Source: an uncultured Candidatus Saccharibacteria bacterium
Lineage (GTDB): Bacteria > Patescibacteriota > Saccharimonadia > Saccharimonadales > Saccharimonadaceae
Direction of reading: 5' to 3'
Length of the DNA stretch: 14,758 nucleotides
NCBI GenBank assembly: GCA_947253405.1
Contig: CAMXZF010000010.1
Span: 1 to 14,758 of the forward strand
The notes under the pieces were generated by a model. The model searched no databases and was not told where the DNA came from. It was given only the letters and a program-made list of their open reading frames with translations. Each line of letters starts with the position of its first letter. Within the stretch, counting starts at the first letter, position 1. Below are positions 1 through 6,171 of the stretch, piece after piece. The translations under genes and the position numbers were made by a program.

Positions 1-55
1 AAAGATAGGTAAATATCTTTCAAATCTCGACCACCTTATTACCCTTCATCAGCGT
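1..55 (+). repeat. Inverted repeat, left copy (hsdS conserved region)
   Basis: All 55 bases match the reverse complement of 4292-4346 with no mismatch. The match breaks at base 56 (g here, a in the other copy). It may continue to the left beyond the window edge. The repeat encodes KIGKYLSNLDHLITLHQR in both hsdS copies and flanks hsdR, so recombination across it would invert about 4.2 kb. Confidence 0.93.
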
Positions 56-112
56 GAGCTGGAAAAGCTGAAAAATATTAAGGAATCCGCCCTAGAAAAG
101 ATGTTTGTATAG
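1..112 (+). CDS. hsdS: HsdS, type I restriction specificity subunit (C-terminal end only)
   Basis: The frame is open from the window edge (first full codon at 2) to TAG at 110-112 and encodes the last 36 residues of an HsdS. It reads KIGKYLSNLDHLITLHQR, then ELEKLKNIKESALEKMFV. This is the coiled-coil conserved region that follows the second target recognition domain of HsdS, where the subunit contacts HsdM. The hsdR ribosome site overlaps the stop codon, so this copy is co-transcribed with hsdR and is probably the expressed specificity gene; hsdM is expected further upstream. Bases 1-55 are repeated exactly, in inverted orientation, inside the minus-strand hsdS at 4292-4346. The recognition domains lie outside the window. 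Confidence 0.9.
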   Translation, partial: KIGKYLSNLDHLITLHQRELEKLKNIKESALEKMFV

Positions 113-124
113 GAGGAAAGCATT

Positions 125-3100
125 ATGACATTTAATAGTGAGTTAGATTTTGAAAAAGCGCTAATTGAAACGTTAACCCATAAAGGCTGGAATCCTGAAA
201 TCATAAAATATCCAACCGAGGAAGATCTTATCCAAAACTGGGCAAATATATTATTTGAAAACAATCGCAGTATTGACCGTTTAGGCGATTACCCGCTCAC
301 GACTGGCGAAATGCAGCAGTTAATAGAGCAGATTGCTGCATTACGTACGCCATTAAAGCTAAATGGTTTTATAAATGGTAAGACGGCTTCTATTGTTCGC
401 GATAATCCAGAAGATAAGCTACATTTTGGTAAGGAAGTTTCCTTAAAGATTTATGATCGCCATGAAATTGCCGGCGGGCAGAGCCGTTACCAGATTGCCG
501 AACAGCCTATATTTAAGGCTAAAACCTCAATATTACCGGAGCGTCGCGGTGACTTTATGTTGCTCATAAATGGCATGCCAGTAATTCATGTAGAACTGAA
601 GAAAAGTGGCATATCCGTTACGCAAGCTACGAATCAGATAGAAAAATATGCACACGAGGGCGTATTTACTGGTCTATTTGCACTTGTTCAGATTTTTGTA
701 GCCATGAATCCAGAAGAAGCTGTATATTTTGCAAATCCGGGTCCGGAATGCAAGTTTAATAACAACTTCTATTTCCACTGGGCAGACTTTAATAATGAAC
801 CAATCAATAAATGGACAGGCATCGCGGATAAGCTACTATCTATTCCAATGGCGCATCAAATGATTGGTTTCTATACAATTGCAGATGATGGCGATGGTAT
901 TCTGAAGGTCATGCGATCATATCAGTATTATGCAGCTAATGCTATTTCTGACCGTGTAGCAAAAATGAATTGGGAAAGCCAAGATAGACTCGGCGGATAT
1001 ATCTGGCATACTACCGGAAGTGGTAAAACCATGACGTCATTCAAATCCGCACAGCTTATCGCTAACTCGAAAGATGCCGATAAAGTCATCTTTTTAATGG
1101 ATAGAATTGAACTTGGAACGCAATCACTTAAAGAATACCGTAACTTTTCTGATGAGACTGACGACGTGCAAGAAACAGAGGATACGGTCATGCTCATAGA
1201 TAAGTTAAAGGACAATGACCCGGCCAAAACACTAATTGTGACATCTATTCAAAAGATGAGCAATATCAAATCCGAGGACAATGATTCCCATGCCCACGAT
1301 ATAGAGCTCATAAACCGCAAACGCATTGTATTTATCGTTGACGAATGTCATCGTTCCACTTTCGGGGATATGCTAGTAGACATCAAAAAAGCCTTCCCGA
1401 ATGCAATGTTCTTTGGTTTTACTGGCACACCAATCCAAGAAGAAAACCAGAAGCATATGAACACTACCGCCTCCGTCTTCGGAAACGAATTGCATAGATA
1501 TTCAATCGCCGATGGTATTCGGGACGGAAATGTTCTTGGTTTTGACCCATATAAAGTGCTCACTTACGCAGATAAGGATGTGCGAAAAGTCGTAGCTCTT
1601 GAACAAGCAAAAGCTGCCACCGAAGAAGAAGCACTCAATGACCCACAAAAAGCCGAGACTTATTATAAATATACCGATCCATCGCAGGTTTCAATGGTTG
1701 GAAGAATTGGTGCTGACGGAAAAAATATTAAAGGCATAGAAAACTATATTCCAAAAGTTCAATATCGCACCGAGGAACATATTTCTATGGTCATCAAGGA
1801 TATTAAAGAAAATTGGCTAAGGCTGTCGCACAACAATAAATTCCATGCCATTTTTGCCACCAGCAGTATTCCGGAAGCTATAAACTATTATCGCAGGATA
1901 AAAAAAGAAATTCCAGCACTCAAAGTCACCGCACTTTTTGACCCGAGCATAGACAACAATGGCGATCGTGCGCTTGAAAAAGAGGATGGTCTAGTTGAGC
2001 TTATACAAGACTATAACGCTGCATATGGACAGGTATTTTCTATTCCAACGTATGCAAAAATGAAAAAAGACATCGCAGCACGTCTTGCGCATAAAGATCC
2101 ATATTCTGGAATTGAACGTACTCCCGAAAAGCAAATTGATTTATTAATCGTTGTTGATCAGATGCTCACGGGATTTGATTCAAAGTGGATTAATACCTTG
2201 TACCTAGACAAAATATTGAAGTATGAGAACATTATTCAGGCATTCTCTCGTACAAACCGTGTTTTCAATAATGCAGAGAAGCCATTCGGAACAATCCGTT
2301 ATTATCGCTATCCGCATACAATGGAGTCAAACATTCAAAAGGCTATAAAACTGTATTCCGGAGACAAACCAGTTGGTTTATTCGTAGACAAGCTCGAGAG
2401 TAACCTTACAAAGATGAATCAGCTCTTTAAAGACATAAAAGAGCTGTTTGAGAATGCGGGAATTGTCGAATTCGCTAAGTTACCAAGCGATGATTCTGAG
2501 CGCGGAAAATTCGCTTCTCTATTCAAAAACTTTAGTGAGCACCTAACGGCTGCAAAAATACAGGGATTCGACTGGGCTAAGGAAAAATATGTATTTAAGC
2601 ACGGTAAAGGCAACCCGAAGACTTCCGTTAAAATGGAACTCAATGAAACCACTTATCTGATTCTCGTTTTGCGTTACAAAGAGCTCTTTGGGGGCGAGGG
2701 CGGCGGAACTGAAGAAGTTCCATATGAGATTGAGCCAAGTTTAATCGAAATTGATACTGGATGTATAGATACAAACTACATGAATTCCAGATTTGAAAAA
2801 TATCTGCGTATGCTTAATCAGGAAAATGTCGATCCGGAAGAATTGCAGAAAACATTGAACGAACTTCATAAGTCTTTCGCGATCCTCTCGCAAGAAGAAC
2901 AGAAATATGCCAACATATTCCTTCATGATGTAGATTCTGGCACTATTCAGCTAGAACCCGGCATGACATTTCGTGATTACATCGTGACCTACGAAAGACA
3001 GTCACGCGATGGCTTTATTCGAAAGATGGTGCAGAAAATTGGAGTTTACGAAGAAAAACTACGCTCGCTCATGGCCGCAAATCCAACAGAAAGCACATTG

Positions 3101-3274
3101 AATGAATTCGGGCGATTCGATGACTTGAAGGCTGGCGTAGATAAGCAAAAAGCAAAAGCCTTCTTTGAACAAAAAGAAAATACCACAATTCCAATGTATA
3201 AGATAAATCTTCGCGTTGATAAGTTACTTCGTGATTTCGTCTTAAAAGATGGATTCGATATTGATGAGGAATAA
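125..3274 (+). CDS. hsdR: HsdR, type I restriction endonuclease/translocase subunit
   Basis: This is the motor and nuclease subunit of a type I restriction-modification complex (R2M2S), which translocates and cuts DNA lacking host methylation. At 1049 residues it is full length. The nuclease PD-(D/E)xK core is visible as RRGDF (Asp143) and VELKK (Glu157, Lys159). The SF2 translocase follows: a Q-motif-like YQYYAANAI near 266-274, Walker A TTGSGKT at 296-302, DECH at 406-409, GFTGTPI at 431-437 and motif VI QAFSRTNR at 705-712. A helical C-terminal part probably binds HsdM/HsdS. A very strong ribosome site, AGGAGGAAA at 111-119, supports the ATG at 125. The gene starts 12 nt after the upstream hsdS stop and ends in an intrinsic terminator. 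No frameshift or missing key residue is seen. CTAG is sparse compared with the right half of the window. Confidence 0.97.
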   Translation: MTFNSELDFEKALIETLTHKGWNPEIIKYPTEEDLIQNWANILFENNRSIDRLGDYPLTTGEMQQLIEQIAALRTPLKLNGFINGKTASIVRDNPEDKLHFGKEVSLKIYDRHEIAGGQSRYQIAEQPIFKAKTSILPERRGDFMLLINGMPVIHVELKKSGISVTQATNQIEKYAHEGVFTGLFALVQIFVAMNPEEAVYFANPGPECKFNNNFYFHWADFNNEPINKWTGIADKLLSIPMAHQMIGFYTIADDGDGILKVMRSYQYYAANAISDRVAKMNWESQDRLGGYIWHTTGSGKTMTSFKSAQLIANSKDADKVIFLMDRIELGTQSLKEYRNFSDETDDVQETEDTVMLIDKLKDNDPAKTLIVTSIQKMSNIKSEDNDSHAHDIELINRKRIVFIVDECHRSTFGDMLVDIKKAFPNAMFFGFTGTPIQEENQKHMNTTASVFGNELHRYSIADGIRDGNVLGFDPYKVLTYADKDVRKVVALEQAKAATEEEALNDPQKAETYYKYTDPSQVSMVGRIGADGKNIKGIENYIPKVQYRTEEHISMVIKDIKENWLRLSHNNKFHAIFATSSIPEAINYYRRIKKEIPALKVTALFDPSIDNNGDRALEKEDGLVELIQDYNAAYGQVFSIPTYAKMKKDIAARLAHKDPYSGIERTPEKQIDLLIVVDQMLTGFDSKWINTLYLDKILKYENIIQAFSRTNRVFNNAEKPFGTIRYYRYPHTMESNIQKAIKLYSGDKPVGLFVDKLESNLTKMNQLFKDIKELFENAGIVEFAKLPSDDSERGKFASLFKNFSEHLTAAKIQGFDWAKEKYVFKHGKGNPKTSVKMELNETTYLILVLRYKELFGGEGGGTEEVPYEIEPSLIEIDTGCIDTNYMNSRFEKYLRMLNQENVDPEELQKTLNELHKSFAILSQEEQKYANIFLHDVDSGTIQLEPGMTFRDYIVTYERQSRDGFIRKMVQKIGVYEEKLRSLMAANPTESTLNEFGRFDDLKAGVDKQKAKAFFEQKENTTIPMYKINLRVDKLLRDFVLKDGFDIDEE

Positions 3275-3279
3275 AATAT

Positions 3280-3960
3280 ATGAGAAAAAGTGCTGAAAAT
3301 ATCGCACAGCACAATACTGGAGGGGTTAAGATTTATATCTTAGCTCCTTCTTTTTTGCGGGAAAATGCCATTACTTGGGAACAGCGTAAGTTGGGGGATG
3401 TTGTTGGGAAGATTGAGAGTGGAAATCGTTTACCCAAAGAAAAAATAGTACAAGGAAATATACCTTATATTATGGCTCAATCAACCAATAATGGTGTTTT
3501 TAAGTATATAGATAAAAATAGTAAAGATTATCATGGTAACAATATGAAGCTATTTCCAGGTAATTCTATAACTTTCTCTATAGACAATCCTCATGCTATT
3601 TTTTATCAAGAACAACCTTTTTATACATCCAATATAATGAGAGTTATACATAAAGAAGAATTAAAGCGAGAGCAATATATTTTTATTTTAGAAAGTATAA
3701 AAAAATTTACACATAGTTATGATTGGGGTCGTAAATTTTCAGGTCCTGTCGTTAGTAATTTACCATTACGGTTTCCTTCCTATAAAGAGGAACAAGTAAA
3801 GATTGGAGCTTTCTTCAAACAACTCGACCACCTTATCGCCCTTCATCTGTATCAAATAAGACTGTCAAAAAATCAGAATTTGTTTTCTGCTCATCTTTGG
3901 GAGCAAAAACGACATAAAGCGTTGATAATACGCCCTTTTCGTAAAGGTCAAGTCTTTTAA
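3280..3960 (+). CDS. hsdS: HsdS half-module, probably a silent target-recognition cassette
   Basis: The open frame gives 226 residues, but only the middle is HsdS-like. It enters the family at TWEQRKLGDVV (repeat at 3372), carries one target recognition domain, and leaves it at EEQVKIGAFFKQLDHLIALH (repeat 3823-3846). The first 30 residues come from the terminator region and do not resemble the usual HsdS start (RFxGFTDxWEQRKL, as seen in the minus-strand copy). The last 38 residues are antisense to the opposing hsdS. There is no Shine-Dalgarno before the ATG at 3280, which lies 5 nt after the hsdR stop and ahead of the hsdR terminator. A normal HsdS has two recognition domains in about 400 residues. 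I read this as a storage copy that supplies a recognition domain by recombination. It could alternatively be a leftover of an inversion or an assembly join. Confidence 0.7.
   Translation: MRKSAENIAQHNTGGVKIYILAPSFLRENAITWEQRKLGDVVGKIESGNRLPKEKIVQGNIPYIMAQSTNNGVFKYIDKNSKDYHGNNMKLFPGNSITFSIDNPHAIFYQEQPFYTSNIMRVIHKEELKREQYIFILESIKKFTHSYDWGRKFSGPVVSNLPLRFPSYKEEQVKIGAFFKQLDHLIALHLYQIRLSKNQNLFSAHLWEQKRHKALIIRPFRKGQVF
3319..3356 (+). terminator. Intrinsic terminator of the hsdR operon
   Basis: A 14-bp stem (3319-3332 with 3337-3350; G-U pairs at 3320-3349, 3324-3345 and 3326-3343) closes a TTAT loop and runs straight into six T (3351-3356). The G-U pairs work only in the plus-strand RNA, which fits termination after hsdR. 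The open frame of the following hsdS half-module runs through this hairpin, so that module is unlikely to be expressed from the hsdR transcript. Confidence 0.8.
3372..3392 (+). repeat. hsdS N-terminal repeat (TWEQRKL), plus-strand copy
   Basis: These 21 bases are an exact inverted match to 4767-4787, and 20 of 21 bases at 3374-3394 match the reverse complement of 4168-4188. The repeat marks the front edge of each target recognition domain and gives short homology for swapping domains between the opposed hsdS modules. Confidence 0.88.
3823..3846 (+). repeat. hsdS central repeat (LDHLIALH), plus-strand copy
   Basis: These 24 bases match positions 26-49 in 22 of 24 bases, and likewise the reverse complement of 4298-4321. 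HsdS homology on the plus strand stops exactly at the end of this repeat. The minus-strand hsdS enters the repeat in reverse and stops inside it at 3833, so 3846/3847 is a rearrangement junction. Confidence 0.85.
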
Positions 3961-4828
3961 TTGCACCAAACGGATAGCCGTCAGAGGTGCTTTTGTTATA
4001 TGCAAATTCACCGTTTAGAACCAAGTAATAATTGCTGACATCACGACTCGCAACACGGTTATTAAAATATGTGATTTGGTCCACTAATCCATATTGTGCT
4101 GAGATGGTCAACGGTAGAGTTGACTCATTATTTGTGTTCTTGCGTACAACTCTATCAACAAGTTCTCCCAACTTACGTTGTTCCCAAGCATCAGTAAAAC
4201 CTGCAAATCTGACTTCCGGAACGGTTTCTCCATTTTTCGGAAACATTTTTTCAAGCATAGACTTTTTCATGACAATCAATTTGTCATACTTACGCTGATG
4301 AAGGGTAATAAGGTGGTCGAGATTTGAAAGATATTTACCTATCTTTCTTTGTTCTTCAATAGTTGGCACTAATATTTCTTCTTTTAAGAAATCATTTGTA
4401 ACAAGGTCGTGCATCATTGTTGAAGCTTTTGTACATCTTGAAAGAATTGGCCGCATAACCCCCTCATTATGAATGGCATACTTCCAATAATGTAAATCAT
4501 ATTCACATATAGGTCGAAAAACTGCGAAAATATGCGAAACAATGCCGTTTCCAATGTCATTTGCAACAAATCTGCCAAACATAAAATCTTTACTACGATG
4601 TCCCTCAAAAGCAATATCACCAAGCTCAAAAATATTATAGGTGAGCAAGTAACTTTCATCCGTGATATATGAATCCTCTTTGAAATACATATTGGCAACC
4701 GAAATAATGTCATCTTTCCCGTATGTCAAATCATTCTTTCGGTTTACCTTTTCATACAACTCAGAGAACTTACGCTGTTCCCAAGTATCGGTAAAACCAT
4801 CGAAACGAATTCGCGGACTAGAAGCCAT
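3833..4828 (-). CDS. hsdS: HsdS specificity subunit, inverted copy with truncated second recognition domain
   Basis: HsdS chooses the DNA sequence that a type I complex methylates or cuts. This copy has the proper family start, MASSPRIRFDGFTDTWEQRK. It continues with recognition domain 1 (about 21-155), the central conserved coiled coil EEQRKIGKYLSNLDHLITLHQR (158-179) and a second N-like segment PEVRFAGFTDAWEQRKLGEL (204-223). Recognition domain 2 breaks off after FLTVLFDT (residue 327), and the last four residues come from a repeat read backwards. At 331 residues it lacks roughly 60-80 residues, including the second coiled coil, so it may be inactive as it stands. It is antisense to the hsdS half-module and opposes hsdR. 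No clear Shine-Dalgarno precedes the ATG at 4828; a TGCTAAAAT box lies about 28 bp upstream. It could be a real inverted donor gene of a phase-variable locus. Confidence 0.85.
   Translation of the reverse strand: MASSPRIRFDGFTDTWEQRKFSELYEKVNRKNDLTYGKDDIISVANMYFKEDSYITDESYLLTYNIFELGDIAFEGHRSKDFMFGRFVANDIGNGIVSHIFAVFRPICEYDLHYWKYAIHNEGVMRPILSRCTKASTMMHDLVTNDFLKEEILVPTIEEQRKIGKYLSNLDHLITLHQRKYDKLIVMKKSMLEKMFPKNGETVPEVRFAGFTDAWEQRKLGELVDRVVRKNTNNESTLPLTISAQYGLVDQITYFNNRVASRDVSNYYLVLNGEFAYNKSTSDGYPFGAIKRLDLYEKGVLSTLYVVFAPKDEQKTNSDFLTVLFDTDEGR
4168..4188 (-). repeat. hsdS N-terminal repeat, second copy in the inverted hsdS
   Basis: On the minus strand this encodes WEQRKL at the front of the second recognition domain. 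It matches 3374-3394 in 20 of 21 bases in inverted orientation. Confidence 0.82.
4292..4346 (-). repeat. Inverted repeat, right copy (hsdS conserved region)
   Basis: This is the exact 55-bp reverse complement of window bases 1-55. It sits in the middle of the inverted hsdS and encodes the coiled coil between its two recognition domains. Recombination with the left copy would turn hsdR and the half-module around and exchange the 3' parts of the two hsdS genes. Confidence 0.93.
4767..4787 (-). repeat. hsdS N-terminal repeat, first copy in the inverted hsdS
   Basis: This is an exact 21-bp inverted match to 3372-3392. It encodes TWEQRK at residues 15-20 of the minus-strand hsdS. Confidence 0.88.
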
Positions 4829-4856
4829 ATATATTCTGACGCTTATTCATATCAAT

Positions 4857-4865
4857 ATTTTAGCA
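4857..4865 (-). promoter_or_regulatory. Possible extended -10 promoter of the inverted hsdS
   Basis: The minus strand reads TGCTAAAAT here, a TGn-type extended -10 box, 28 nt before the ATG at 4828. No convincing -35 was found. Similar TGn boxes precede other genes in the window. The element overlaps the end of the short ORF at 4860-5105. Confidence 0.35.
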
Positions 4866-5105
4866 CGAGTCACACAAGTAGATATTTAATCTATCAATAA
4901 TATAGGAAAACAAAGAATAAGTGGAAAACTTCAAATTAGGGGTATAGACTAATTGAGCAAGAGGCATTCCGGTTTCGAGACAAGCCATCTTAGCTGCTAG
5001 CAACTCATAGTTTGTTAGTTTTACAAGTTTGGTCTGATAAGTACGGGAATCAAAAAGATAAATTAGGTTCCCATATTCCAGGTCACTATAGTCATTTTCT
5101 TTCAT
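4860..5105 (-). CDS. Hypothetical small protein, doubtful
   Basis: The frame gives 81 residues from the ATG at 5105, or 102 residues if an upstream ATG at 5168 is used. I do not recognise the family. The protein is soluble-looking and rich in Tyr and Leu, with a central NYELLAAKMACLETG helix and a Cys-x3-Cys carboxyl end. No Shine-Dalgarno stands before either start. It lies just upstream of the inverted hsdS in the same direction, 31 nt away, and between the restriction locus and the Firmicutes-like block. The shorter start is preferred because the first 21 residues of the longer form look like translated leader. It may be a real accessory gene, a gene remnant, or chance. Confidence 0.35.
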   Translation of the reverse strand: MKENDYSDLEYGNLIYLFDSRTYQTKLVKLTNYELLAAKMACLETGMPLAQLVYTPNLKFSTYSLFSYIIDRLNIYLCDSC

Positions 5106-5201
5106 CGTGTCTTGATAGTAGCAGAAAAAATTAAGAAATAAAGCGTGAGTACTACGTAGGCAAATCACTAAACATTATGACGATAGTTATGCCGTACCCT
5201 C

Positions 5202-5306
5202 TCAGCCAACTGTCACGTAAACCGGAGCTTTTCCTCTGTTGATATCCATCAGCAGGAAGGGAAGGTCTGATCCTGCGTTCAGATTTACACTATTCAAATA
5301 GTCCAT
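5202..5306 (-). pseudogene. Truncated ORF, possible N-terminus of an AraC-type regulator
   Basis: A GGAG site (5317-5320) stands 10 nt before an ATG at 5306, and the frame encodes MDYLNSVNLNAGSDLPFLLM followed by 14 more residues before TGA. The opening resembles, from memory, the first residues of Firmicutes AraC-family regulators with a cupin sensor domain (YFNSVNLHA-like, then FPYLVLD-like). Only about 34 residues survive, so it cannot be functional. It is divergent from the alkA/ada/ogt remnants, where a regulator would be expected. The base composition resembles that block rather than the host. The family call is weak, but the presence of a translated-looking gene start is better supported. 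Confidence 0.35.
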
Positions 5307-5378
5307 GCGCGAGCAGCTCCTTTTTTGACGATATAGTTATAATATAAAAGGACGACGATAACAAGAGGAGTGTTGACT
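5307..5378. promoter_or_regulatory. Divergent control region of the alkylation-repair block
   Basis: An AT-rich stretch lies between the two divergent gene starts. It contains TTGACG (5325-5330), TATAAT (5338-5343) and an AGAGGAG ribosome site (5364-5370) for the plus-strand frame. The TTGACG-to-TATAAT spacing is only 7 bp, so these two do not form one normal sigma-70 promoter. TATAAT alone, or boxes on the minus strand, may still serve. Confidence 0.4.
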
Positions 5379-5534
5379 GTGAGTGAACTTTATTTTGCAT
5401 ACAGCCAGACAGAGACCGATCACTTGAAGGCGAAGGATAAACGGTTTGGCGAGATTATAGATCAGGTCGGTCACATTTACCGTCCATGCGATTCCGGAGC
5501 TGACCGATCCCGCGCCAAAGAAAAGAGGTTCAAA
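5379..5534 (+). pseudogene. alkA: AlkA-type 3-methyladenine DNA glycosylase, N-terminal remnant
   Basis: AlkA-type glycosylases remove alkylated bases from DNA. The frame from GTG at 5379 (AGAGGAG at 5364-5370, 8-nt spacing) opens with VSELYFAYSQTETDHLKAKD and continues KRFGEIIDQVGHIYRPCDS. This matches, from memory, the start of Firmicutes HhH-GPD glycosylases (YLKxKDKRLGExIDxIGxI). In those proteins the next part is the SIVGQQIS helix; here it is missing. The frame goes instead into GADRSRAKEKRF and the start of an Ada-like gene. The catalytic helix-hairpin-helix and Asp are absent, so only about 40 residues remain. An in-frame deletion has fused it to the following remnants, and the open frame runs to 6143. 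GTG 5370 and TTG 5373 are other in-frame starts, but GTG 5370 overlaps the ribosome site. Confidence 0.55.
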
Positions 5535-5594
5535 ATGACGAGAGAACAGATGGTAAAAATCTGTCAGGAAAGAGACAAAAGCTATGAAGGAATG
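5535..5594 (+). pseudogene. ada: Ada-type methylphosphotriester repair protein, N-terminal remnant
   Basis: An AGAGG site (5524-5528) precedes ATG at 5535, and the frame reads MTREQMVKICQERDKSYEG. This resembles the start of Ada/AdaA proteins (MTxEQxWxAxxxRDxSYDG), which normally continue into FFxxVKTTGIFCRPSC, the zinc-binding Cys cluster that accepts the methyl group. None of those cysteines follows. After SYEG the sequence goes within 16 nt to the ogt start. About 19 residues survive. The similarity is short and recognised from memory, but its place between AlkA-like and Ogt sequence makes it more credible, because these genes often form one adaptive-response operon. Confidence 0.42.
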
Positions 5595-5596
5595 TT

Positions 5597-5601
5597 GGAG
5601 G
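5597..5601 (+). promoter_or_regulatory. Ribosome binding site that fixes the ogt start
   Basis: GGAGG stands 8 nt before ATG 5610. It shows that ogt has its own initiation site, although an open frame continues upstream to 5370 and makes a longer 257-residue reading possible. Confidence 0.75.
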
Positions 5602-5609
5602 TCGTAAGG

Positions 5610-6143
5610 ATGCAGTACACATGTCATTATGATTCGCCGCTGGGAGCCATTACGCTTGCAAGCGACGGAGAGGCGCTCACGGGTTTATGGTTTGACGGAC
5701 AGAAGTATTTTGCCGATACGCTTGCAAAGGATCACGAGACAAAGGAGATTGAAATCTTCCGGCAGACGAAGAAATGGCTGGATATTTATTTCAGCGGCAA
5801 AGCACCGGACTTCACTCCGGAACTGAATATGATATGTTCCGATTTCCGAAAAGCTGTGTGGAAAGTGATGTTATCAATTCCTTACGGGCATACCATGACC
5901 TACGGAGAAATCGCAGTGAAGATTGCCAAGGAACGCGGGCTGGAGAGAATGTCAGCACAGGCCGTCGGAGGAGCTGTTGGGCACAATTCCATTTCCCTCA
6001 TCATTCCCTGCCACAGGGTTGTGGGGGCGAACAGTAGCCTGACCGGATACGCCGGAGGTATCGATAAAAAGATATGGCTTTTGGAGCACGAAGGCGTAGC
6101 TATGGACGGTCTCTTCAGACCAAAACACAGCACAGCGCCGTGA
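5610..6143 (+). CDS. ogt: Methylated-DNA-[protein]-cysteine S-methyltransferase (Ogt/MGMT)
   Basis: This suicide enzyme moves the methyl group from O6-methylguanine (or O4-methylthymine) in DNA to its own cysteine. From ATG 5610 it has 177 residues, the family's usual length. The N-terminal ribonuclease-like domain opens with MQYTCHYDSPLGAITLASDG. The C-terminal domain holds the helix-turn-helix (GHTMTYGEIA, then SAQAVGGAVGHN) and the active site PCHRVVG with Cys134. The position of the 'arginine finger' (RAVG in many members) is Gln here, a variant I recall from many Firmicutes homologues. Codon use is GC-richer than its neighbours and it has no CTAG, so it is probably acquired from a Firmicute. 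The upstream open frame consists of alkA- and ada-like remnants. It looks intact and could be functional if transcribed. Confidence 0.93.
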   Translation: MQYTCHYDSPLGAITLASDGEALTGLWFDGQKYFADTLAKDHETKEIEIFRQTKKWLDIYFSGKAPDFTPELNMICSDFRKAVWKVMLSIPYGHTMTYGEIAVKIAKERGLERMSAQAVGGAVGHNSISLIIPCHRVVGANSSLTGYAGGIDKKIWLLEHEGVAMDGLFRPKHSTAP

Positions 6144-6171
6144 GGAGAAGGCGATGAGTGAACAGCAATGA
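6142..6171 (+). pseudogene. Orphan ribosome site and start codon of a lost downstream gene
   Basis: GAGGAG (6142-6147), overlapping the ogt stop, is followed 6 nt later by ATG 6154. The frame closes after MSEQQ at TGA 6169-6171. This looks like the first codons of the next gene of the original ogt operon, cut off where the foreign DNA ends. It may also be chance. Confidence 0.35.

Noticed and set aside
3046..3314. Minus-strand frames over the end of hsdR, and other long antisense frames across hsdR, trpS, the delta' and TPR genes
   Set aside because: They lie fully antisense to well-supported genes and show no family resemblance or ribosome sites.
4032..4298. Plus-strand 88-residue frame inside the inverted hsdS
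   Set aside because: It is the antisense of conserved HsdS coding sequence.
5325..5343. TTGACG and TATAAT as a sigma-70 promoter for the alkA/ogt block
   Set aside because: The spacing is 7 bp, far from the required 16-18 bp. Kept only as an AT-rich control region.
5370..6143. A single 257-residue Ogt starting at GTG 5370
   Set aside because: That GTG overlaps the ribosome site, the first 80 residues look like pieces of other genes, and GGAGG before ATG 5610 gives a normal-length Ogt.
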